A stretch of 64,000 nt of DNA from Berghia stephanieae (Eukaryota > Mollusca > Gastropoda > Nudibranchia > Aeolidiidae), in contig CM067446.1 in the NCBI GenBank assembly GCA_034508935.3, positions 20,802,901 through 20,866,900 of the forward strand. Direction: 5' to 3'. Numbering within the stretch: the stretch's first letter is position 1; each line of letters opens with the position of its first letter. This document shows positions 55,338 to 64,000 of the stretch, one piece after another. Under the pieces are notes generated by a model. It saw only the letters and a program-made list of their open reading frames with translations, was not told the DNA's origin and made no database searches. The position numbers were made by a program, and so were the translations under genes.

Positions 55338-56201
55338 ACAGTCGACTACGCTTGTAGCGATGTCGTCGGGGGACCAGAAAAAAGATCGCTACATCCGAAG
55401 TTCGCTACAGCCGTTGGAAGAAAATTCATGGGAAATAATTCCGACTATTCAACTTCGTTGTTGAGTTACTGCCCTTATCTTGACAAAAATTAGTCGTGAC
55501 CACTGTTGACAAATATTTTTATATTTTATTTTTTATTTATTTATTTTTTGTCTTTTTTTAAAAGAACTCCTCCTTGTAGCGCTCTTTCAATTTCATTATT
55601 CCCGATACTCCAAACTCAGATGCGGCATTCTTTTGCTTTTTTTCCGTTCTCAATTGCACCAATCAGTTCTATTTTTCTCTTCAAAGAAAGCACAATGCGT
55701 TTATCTCCTGTCGCCATTAAGTCGAGTTGTAGTTGTAGTCTGTGGTTGAGGCAACACACTTAATACACTGTTCACTAGACTACAACACACGCGAGACAGC
55801 ACACAAAGGAACTTGGCAAAGTGAGAGAGGTATATATCTAGTGAAAGAATAGAGTGAGAGTTCGTTTCGCTCTACTCTGACGCAACGCGCAAGACAAGCA
55901 GCACATATTATATCAGTGGTACGTTACACACACAAAGTGTATTGTATGTGTTGTATTGACACAGGCGCTTGGCGAAGTGAGAGAAGCAGTGACATCGTTA
56001 CAACCGTTATAGTTTTACTATAAAGTATTATGGTCGGGGATAAGAATACGCATCACTATAACCGTCACGATGGATGTAGCGAAGTCATTACAACCGTTTG
56101 TATTTTATTGAGTTTGTGTGACATGGGTGCCTGTTCTACAGAAAAAGATCGTTACTTCCGAAGATCGCTACAACCGACTTCGCTACAAGTGGAGTGAACT
56201 G
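55338..56201 (-). mobile_element. pogo-like element with transposase remnant
   Basis: 864 bp, TA on both sides, ends CAGTCGACTACGCTTGTAGC and (complement) CAGTTCACTCCACTTGTAGC. Subterminal GATCGCTACA motifs repeat. Minus-strand remnant at 55570-55717. Confidence 0.8.
55570..55717 (-). pseudogene. Transposase N-terminus of the pogo-like element
   Basis: MATGDKRIVLSLKRKIELIG then AIENGKKAKE is the usual start of pogo/Tigger transposases (KR..LSL..K...I..IE.G). One base later in frame, NAASEFGVSG follows. No DDE domain remains. Confidence 0.7.
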
Positions 56202-56423
56202 TAAATCAATTTTTCTCAATCGTCAGCCCAATTTTACAAAAAATCAACTTCTTACATCGATTGAATAAAATGACCCCCAACTTGTCAAACATTCATTAAA
56301 CTCAGACCTCGAAGAAGTCTCAAATTTATGAATTTTGGACAATTGGGGGTGGGGGTGGGGGGGGGGGGTCCTAATTGGTCGAGTTTTGTGATTATAGAAG
56401 CAGTTAGTCACAGTATGGCAGAG

Positions 56424-56933
56424 TTGTTGTTTGTTGTTAAGGGTTTTACGACATTTGCGACACGTTTAGACCATTTCAGCTCCAGCAAAATGGAATAGTC
56501 AAAAGAGTTATAGGATTACAATTAAAAGCACATGAGAAAAATGAAGACAAAGGGGAAGGGTTCAAATAGGGAACAGATGTAGATTTCAAGAGCTCACTGT
56601 GTACTATTTGAGATCACTTAAAAGTCTCATCCAAACACAACCACAGGATCCCACTAAGAGGAATACACTCAAATGTTTAATAACCATTAAATATTTTTTT
56701 AAAATAAAATGTAACAATACGTAACAGAGAGATGATTTACAAGGAAAAAAAATATCATCTCCCAAAATATAACTAAACATTTGACTGTTTCCCGCCCAGT
56801 CAAAGACCCCAATCGAATGCTAGGACAAATCTTAATAATCCCATTCCAAGACAAAGACAGAAAGCAATTCAGAAAACAAATATAGCGGATAGAAGACACA
56901 GCATGACCTCCTGCCCACCATGGGAGTCAAAGG
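56424..56933 (-). mobile_element. LINE-derived short element
   Basis: Tail TTAAGGGTTTTACGACATTT at left, TGCCCACCATGGGAGTC at right; likely duplications TATGGCAGAG and TATGGTGGAG differ at 2 of 10. Confidence 0.8.
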
Positions 56934-57734
56934 TATGGTGGAGGAGATGGGCAACTAAATGATGGCAAATGGCCATAATAAGTAATAAAATTGTAAACAA
57001 TTTTGACTCTGAAAGTCTTTATTTTCTCTCCTTAGGATACTATGATTTCTAGCCAAGATTGTGATCTTTAGAGTGTAAAAGTTCCTAGTATAAGCTATGA
57101 CTGACATTGTTTTAAAAAAAAACAAAAACAGGTGCATGATCATAGTCCGGAAATATAAAAATGGAAATTTGATGTCATATGGCTCCTGTGGGGATGGGGG
57201 GGGGGGGTGGTTTTTGATATATGTTGAACACAGTAACTGCGACGGCGTGCAACATAAAATGTGTACAGATTAACTTCATGGAAAATATATGCAACATTCA
57301 CAGCTTGCTATTTGAGTGGTCCAGCATTGTGCTAAAAGCGGTTTAAAGACAAAGACAAGAAACAATTGAAATTGTGAATGTCGTTGGCACAACAACAAAA
57401 AAAAAAACACATTAAAATTAAAATCACAAAATTTAGCACAGCATAAAAATGTTTCATGATTCATTTATTTACAAGATATCACAATCATTTTAAACCATTT
57501 TATAATTTTTTTGAACTCATTTGTATTGATCACTATTTTTGGGACCAAGTTCAAGGGGTTACAAAAAAGTATTTGCTTTCATTAAAACATGAAAGATATT
57601 ACAGCGTGTATCAAATAACAAAAGATTTAAATCAGTCAGATGGCCTGGTAGTTGAATCTGCAGTAACTAGGATAGAATCTACCAACATATTAACAAAATT
57701 CATCATGAAAACTTCATGTCCCCCCTCCCCAACT
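56934..57734. other. No gene seen
   Basis: G-run at 57196-57207; otherwise AT-rich and featureless. Confidence 0.6.
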
Positions 57735-58145
57735 CTCCCACTTTGTTTGTTTTTAGAGCTTTTAACAGCACTTGCAACAGACACACATGCGTCATTTACA
57801 AGCTAGGAAAATCAAGACGATGGATAAGAGAGGGGGCGGGTGTAGACAATAGAAGAAATCCACCTCTGTATCTTGTCTGATATAAAAATCATCACCTCAC
57901 CTGGATCTTTGCCAAAAATAATAATACATTTTTATTATCACAAACAATACATATCTCATACAAATATAATATAGATTAGCACAAAAACATAAGACATCTA
58001 AAGGAGAGATAATTTATGAGGAGAACATTTTTCAAATCATTTCTCCTTTAAAATGCATGACAACAATAGCCATACTTCAATGCCATGCTGTGATCCCCAG
58101 CCAAGGGTTTTCTATCATCATTTGTGTACAAGAGCACTCACTCAG
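57735..58145 (-). mobile_element. Decayed LINE-derived fragments
   Basis: TTTGTTTGTTTTTAGAGCTT then AACAGCACTTGCAACA is a tail; GGAGAGATAATTTATGAGGA and CAGCCAAGGG further right are internal pieces. Two fragments or one interrupted copy. Confidence 0.5.
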
Positions 58146-58989
58146 TCCATCTAGATAACAAATAAAAGTTTTGTCCCACAATACACTAAACAGGAGATGG
58201 GCATTGCTATAATATAGTTTCAAATTCGCCATAGAAGAAACAAAAATTACAATCAAACAAAAATAAAATCCTGACAGAACTATTTTATCTCAGTAAGGAG
58301 TTGTTACAGAAAGTACAATGTAGCCTCGTTGTATGAACTCAGTGCAGTTGTAGGGAACTACAAAATTATGAATGTTTCTCCAGAGGCGTTCCTTTCCAGT
58401 TGTCCCAGAGAGGATTGGAACCTAACAATTTATGGCGGTAAAACAAAAAATAGGAAAGATTGTTTTACTTGTCTGTTTAATGTTACAAATAGCAATATTA
58501 TATATCAGGTGGTCACAAAAAATGCTTGCTATCTATTTCTTTTTATTGTAAACAAGTTATAAAGATATGTTTTCCAATTTTTTACAACTATTAGACCTGT
58601 TCTTTGTTAATAGAATTGATTAGAATTGCAAAATATAAAAATAATTGAATGAGCGCTTTTTGAATAATATAAAATCTTATAACATTACCTAACAATTTCG
58701 ATATCAGCAAAAAGATGACACAAATTATTGTGGCATTTGCGTGTTGTCATACTTTAAAAAAGACACTTCTTGCTATGCCTGGGAAACTCTATGCACACCC
58801 AGTTACATATCTGTCAAAACCACAATGAATCATTCTGCACTGTTTGAAAGAATTATTTTATGCTAGGAGTAGGAAGTTATGAGATAACCATTGAGGAAAT
58901 TTGGATGTGCAGTTTAAGTTGAAAAAAGAGACTACATTGCATCATTACGGAGGATGCCGGTGCTATTGATCACTTAAGTGCTAACTTGT
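58146..58989. other. No gene seen
   Basis: AT-rich; a 77-residue plus-strand frame at 58329 has no recognisable features. Confidence 0.55.
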
Positions 58990-59499
58990 TTTGTTTGTTT
59001 TTAAGGGTTTTACTTGCAACACATTAAGGTCATTTCAGCACCAGTAAATAGGAAGAAAATGGGATAGTAAAAAGTTCTAGAATTACATTTAAAGCACCCA
59101 AGAAAAGGTAAGACAAGGGGGAATTGGTTGAAATAGGAAACAGATGTAGATTCCAAGAGCACACGATCAAAATACTTAGTTTGAGATCATCTAAAAGTTT
59201 CATCTAGACACAAGCACAGGTCCCTACTAAGAGGAATACGCTCAAATATTTATATATCATATATAATATGTAAACAAAACATAATACAGTGCATAACAGA
59301 GATGATTTACAAGGAAAAAGATATCTCCCAAAACTATCTATACATTTGACTGTTTCCCTCTCAGCAAGGGCATCCGGCTAGGTACAAGACAAAACCAGTA
59401 ATCTCATTCCAAGACAAAGACGAAAGCAAGTTGGAAAACAAATATAGGGGGATAAAAGACACAGTAAGTGTCTCCCTGCCCACTAAGGGAGATCAGAAA
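58990..59499 (-). mobile_element. LINE-derived short element
   Basis: Tail TTTTTAAGGGTTTTACTTGC at left with a 9-base loss in it; CCTGCCCACTAAGGGAGATC at right. Possible duplication GTGCTAACTT/GTGATAACTT. Confidence 0.85.
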
Positions 59500-60211
59500 G
59501 TGATAACTTCGTAATTGTTGGAGCAAAATAGAATGTGAGTGTGCTACATAGACGATTTCTTACATAATGAGGATTATGATGAAAATAATGTTTATGGTGG
59601 CATAATTACTGTTTTGTGAAAAATCACAATATCTTTTTATTTCTCAATTCATATTCATAAACTTTTGACAATCTACATATCAGGATGTGTTTTATTTGTG
59701 TTTTGAATTTGAAAGAAATCCAATGAAGAGTCTAAGAGATACAAGCCGACAAAGAGAGGTGCATTTATTTGTAACCACCCGATATTTAGTACAGCCAGAG
59801 TGACTTTATGGAAAGCAGCAACCTAATAAATCAAAAATATTACCATTCTTTTATAGGCTGATGAACTTTTTAGAAAAAGAGGGGCAGCACTTGTCATGGC
59901 ACATAAGATAAAGGTGTATTTATGTTAATTATACAAAAAATCTATAAAATAAATAAATAAAAAGCAGCATTAAGATGGAATCAAACAAATCTCGAAATTC
60001 ACCACTGTTGAATTGATTAAATATGGATTTCTTCATGAATTCAGTAACGATGAATACTCCTGAGTAAATGAAATTGAGTTCAAACAGTAAGGAATTGTGT
60101 AAATCGAATGTCATTTCATAGTAAAATGAAAAATTATGAAACAAGTAACATTAATCATTGTAAGCCGAGAACATTTGCTAAATAAGTGTAAAATTCCAAT
60201 TGAAATAATTA
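59500..60211. other. No gene seen
   Basis: AT-rich sequence without recognisable genes. Confidence 0.55.
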
Positions 60212-60560
60212 GTTTTATGTTTTTAGGGATTTTACTGCCTTTACAAACTTTTAGGTCATTTCCGCACCAGTAAGAAAGGAAAATGATAGGGTATTCAAAA
60301 GATTATAGATCTGCGGTTTAAAACACATAGTAAAAGACTATTGGGACTAGTTCAAATAGGAAAATAAAAGTAGATTTCAAGGTCAATCAATCAATGTATC
60401 TTGAGACCACCTTAAAGTCCCAAACAAACACAAGTACATGATCCTGCTCAGATGGATTCACTCAAACGCTTATACAATATTATATCAAAAAGTAAAAAAT
60501 ACAACAATATATTACAGAGAGATGATTTATAAGGGAAAAAATATAAACACTCTTCCATCC
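60212..60560 (-). mobile_element. LINE-derived short element, 5'-truncated
   Basis: Tail TTTTTAGGGATTTTACTGCC at left; stops after GAGAGATGATTTATAAGG, so only the 3' two thirds remain. Confidence 0.75.
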
Positions 60561-60838
60561 TCCATTATATTGTTGGGATATAATCCAAACATTACGTTCT
60601 GTTACACATCATATAAATATTAATTTATTGCCTTTCAATTCAACATTGCAAAATGTGCACAGGAATAATTCTAGGGAAAGCAATGCCAAAGGAGGCCCTT
60701 AGATGATCTGATTTTACACCAGTTTGCACATTCAATAGCCTAACTAAAATAAATTGCATTGTTTGATTAACAAAATGTCAACAATATCAAAGGATATTTT
60801 TTTTCTTTAATACATAGTACTTATACCGCCGCTAACTA

Positions 60839-61588
60839 AAATAATGCTAACTAAAAATGTTGAGAACTGTGCCTGTTTGATTAGACATGTTAAGGCTAAG
60901 GAGCCTTGCATCAGCAGGTTCATCTTTAGAAACATGTTTATCTGTTGGAATGAGAGTCTGGATAACAGTATAAAGACCTTAATTGACCAATTTGCACAGA
61001 AAGAACCGTGTCAATTAGGCATGTAAACATTTTAGGTGGTCTCAGTAACAATGGACAAATGTCTTGTTCAGTGACGAGTCAAAGTTTGAGACGAATTCTG
61101 CTGACAGACGAAACCTTTGTTACAGAAAATATGTGAACGTTTTCAGCAAGAAAATATCATTCAGCTCAGAAACAGAGGTTAAGAGTCTGTGGTAGTTTGG
61201 GGTGAGATCATGGGAGACCAAAAGACATCTCTTGTATGAATAGAATGGCAGGTTGTCATCTGACAGTTAATAAAGGAAAACATAGTTCCTGTTTTCAGAG
61301 ACATTGAAAATGCAACAGTTTATATGCATGGCAATGCATCATCGCACAGAACTCGCAATGGTGTGGTCAGCAATCAGTCCTGATATGAATCAAATCGAGA
61401 ACATGTGGGATATTATGAAGAGAGAAGTTCGTTGTCTTGGTCCTCACAACGCAGATGAATTAAACCAGCATTTTAAAGATATCTGGCATAATCTCAATGC
61501 AGATTTTATAGAGCAAGTCACTTTGTCTATACCAAGGCAAGTAGTTTCCCTACATCAAGAAAAACGAGGGCACACAAAATATTAACAA
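60839..61588 (+). pseudogene. Tc1-like transposase, dead
   Basis: A Tc1/mariner-superfamily transposase in pieces: VLFSDESKFE (first catalytic D), then MAMHHRT in the last frame, where a GNASSHRT reading in another frame replaces the usual DNA.. with its D, and finally SAISPDMNQIENMWDIMKRE (third acid) to VSLHQEKRGHTKY. The HTH region at 60840-61030 is barely recognisable. At 61770-61790 ACTTACTTTTGCAATTG resembles a Tc1 terminal repeat. Confidence 0.8.
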
Positions 61589-61804
61589 AGTTGTGTAAAT
61601 TTGCAAACTCAAATTTTTGGTGTCACTTCTTAAGTTCATGATTATCTTTTACGCAAGGCATTGAGATGGACATAATTACCGTTTGATAGAGAAATGAATG
61701 AGCTTTCCATTGGTGTATAATAAATGATAATCGTTGTTTTGTACCCAATATTATGAGGGTTCAAACAAGTGTGAACTTACTTTTGCAATTGACCTTCCAC
61801 AAAA

Positions 61805-61945
61805 GGAACAAAATGTTTGACTGTTTTTCTCTTAGCTAGAGATCATGGCCTGTACAAGGGCAAAACCGAAAAGTCTCATTACAGGGCAAGAATAGAAAGC
61901 AGATTTAGGGGGTTAAAAGACTCAGCAATAGCGACATACATGGCT
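61805..61945 (-). mobile_element. LINE-derived short element, fragment
   Basis: AATGTTTGACTGTTTTTCTC, GGCCTGTACAAGGGCAAAAC and the AAAGCAGATTTAGGGGGTTA block follow the family order. Confidence 0.55.
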
Positions 61946-62334
61946 CATCATGAAAGGAGAAGAGTCACCCCCTCACACCCACATCTACACACAAACACTA
62001 ATTTCATTTCTATGTTTTTCAAGGTCCCAAACGTAGCAATACTACAAGGTTTTGCTATGTTTGGGTTTGACTACATTTTTTTCACATCCCGTTGTTTCCA
62101 TAGACAACATAATCACAGGTATTCACAAAATAATAATTAAGTTAGAAGTGATTGACGTGATTCCTAATTTCTTTTGTCCACAACCTGGACTGTGTCTGAC
62201 TCCGAGAGCTGTACGTGGGCACTTGACTGAAAAAATAAATAAAGAAAATAAATTTAAGAATCCTCTATCTCCCTGTCAAGATTTATATTCCTCTTTACAT
62301 AACTTATGTCTCTGCCATCTCCACTTCCCGATTC

Positions 62335-62600
62335 AAAATATTATATTAAATCATAATATCAATATATTATATTACATTATATTATGTATCATATTAAATT
62401 ATATTTTAATATATAATATTATACTATATCATATTACATTTTAATATATGGTATCAGAATATAATATATTATATTATATTTTAATATATTATATAATAAG
62501 ATATTATATTATATTATATTTTAATATATTATATCCTATTATATTATATTATATCATGATATCATATAATATAATAATATATCATATTATATTACAAAAT
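62335..62600. repeat. AT-only degenerate ATATT repeat
   Basis: Almost pure A/T with a TTATA-like period; frames through it are artefacts. Confidence 0.85.
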
Positions 62601-62803
62601 GGAAATTTGGTTGGATTGGCCCTGCAGCAAGAATAGCTGAAATGCACTGAGCATGTTGAAACTCTAAAAGGGCATTCCATAAATGTAAACACATCTATTT
62701 TCACGGTGAACCCATGGAAATATAAGCATCCAATTCCCTTCATGATTACAATATAAAAAGGATATTATATAATTACAATTCGGAGAATTATTTCAATAAC
62801 ATA

Positions 62804-62959
62804 AACTCCCTTATAACAGTTTTTATTGTTAACACTTAATTGTGTGATGCAATGTCAACTCCATTGTAACAGTTTTTAATGTTAACACTTAAGTGTGTGA
62901 TGCAATGTAAACTCCATTATTACAGTTTTCCTTGTTAACACTTTAGTATGTCACACAAT
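62804..62959. repeat. 53-bp tandem repeat, three units
   Basis: Units start at 62804, 62857 and 62910. Each holds AACTCC, ACAGTTTTT and TGTTAACACTT. Confidence 0.85.
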
Positions 62960-63136
62960 AAAATAGCAGGGACAGCAAAAAAATTCGACAGACATAATTG
63001 GCCCCAAAAAATAATTTTTAAACGGTTTTAATTGCTTTGTTGTATTGACATCTTTGAAGCTTACAGCTCCTTCTAGGCAGAATTATCTTCCTCTCAAATT
63101 TATACTTCCTATCAATAGAGCACATCAACAACTCAC

Positions 63137-63236
63137 TTCAAATAGAGGAGGATCTTTGGCATGGGGATGAAAGCCTGTTTGTCTGCAGGAACCGATGACA
63201 TCTAAACCTCTATCTGTCAATTTGAATATTCCAGAC
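63137..63236 (-). CDS. Internal exon of an unrecognised host gene
   Basis: 100 bases between AAAACAG and GTGAGT encode [20 protein letters not shown] then [13 protein letters not shown]. Composition and exact splice sites argue for a real exon. It joins in phase with the exon at 63975. I do not recognise the protein. Confidence 0.65.
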
Positions 63237-63684
63237 CTGTTTTCATTATGAGAGAGGAAAATAACATATTAATCATAAACATTGTCCAATATGAATCACT
63301 ATACTATTAATCAAAGTTGAAATGAAAGAGTCCAATTGATAATCATCAACATTCGGTTAACATGTATATCAAATCATTCATATCCGTGGTTATCACTGTG
63401 AAAAAGAGTGGCTGCGCCTATTTATAAAAAAAATATATATATATTTTTGCCCAATATTTACTGGCACTGGCACAATTTAATTCAACTGCCCCCTCCCCCT
63501 TCTAAATTAATGCCCAGAATAAGTTTAAGGCTTTCAACCTGTGGGCTACAAATAAAGGGTTATTTCAGAGTGGTAAAATGGCTTGAAACTTGGGGGTCAT
63601 ATGAAATGAAGGTAAAAATTAAAAAAATAAAGATAGCAAAGTCACCTAGATCATAAATAATAGTAATACATCTACTATTACATA

Positions 63685-63720
63685 CTACTACTACTACTAC
63701 TACTAATATCAATAATAATA

Positions 63721-63751
<31 letters not shown>

Positions 63752-63771
63752 TAATAATAATAATAATAATA

Positions 63772-63812
<41 letters not shown>

Positions 63813-63862
63813 GTTATTATTATAATTATTATTATTATATATTATTATTATTATTATTATTA
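63685..63862. repeat. (ACT)n/(AAT)n/(ATT)n microsatellite
   Basis: Compound triplet repeat with an AAT to ATT switch near 63811, able to form a hairpin. Confidence 0.9.
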
Positions 63863-63974
63863 AAATCCAAGTTGTTATATTACTCGTAGAGCCATGCTGT
63901 TTCTGTGATATATAGAGAGAGATAATGCATGAATATTTCTAAGTGAAATATAATACTGACAATAAGTAACTCAC

Positions 63975-64000
63975 TCATTGAATTTGGGTGAACACACGAT
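63975..64000 (-). CDS. Exon of the same unrecognised gene, cut by the window edge
   Basis: Minus strand ends IVCSPKFN plus GA before GTGAGT; the phase fits the next exon (GA then G gives E). Too short for identification. Confidence 0.45.

Overview
The window is nuclear DNA of an invertebrate animal, most likely a lophotrochozoan such as a mollusc. It is AT-rich, full of di- and trinucleotide microsatellites, and packed with LINE, DIRS, Penelope, pogo, Tc1 and tRNA-SINE relics around one intron-rich host gene. The species is inferred from style only.

1-5.1 kb holds a minus-strand CR1/L2-like LINE (endonuclease and reverse transcriptase), a long (AGT)n tract and a plus-strand zinc-knuckle ORF. 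5.64-28.28 kb holds a complete 18-exon plus-strand gene that I recognise as AP5Z1, the zeta subunit of the AP-5 endosomal adaptor. All exon phases join, giving about 786 residues, with one catch: exon 11 is one base short. Its introns carry SINEs, a Penelope-like foldback with hammerhead-like motifs, a full-length 3.5 kb LINE and a 5'-truncated LINE.

29.1-36.9 kb is a fossil DIRS-like retroelement with its inverted termini and internal complementary region still visible. It is split by a pogo/Tigger-like transposon and a Penelope-like fragment.

38.2-47.4 kb is the most interesting part. A six-exon minus-strand gene encodes a tyrosine recombinase (Crypton-like) with zinc fingers before it and a Myb/SANT-like region after it. 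On both sides lie clusters of a TTAGGTCACCC-type motif, several in face-to-face pairs with 3-7 bp spacers, as expected for tyrosine-recombinase binding sites. Both outer ends abut (AT)n tracts and have similar inverted ends. I propose an intron-bearing recombinase transposon.

47.5-50.1 kb has two nested pogo-like elements in an (AT)n tract. From 51 to 62 kb there are many copies of a roughly 500 bp element that shares both its 5' end and its 3' tail with the AP5Z1-intron LINE but lacks the coding region: a non-autonomous, internally deleted LINE derivative. The right edge has two joinable exons of an unrecognised minus-strand host gene.
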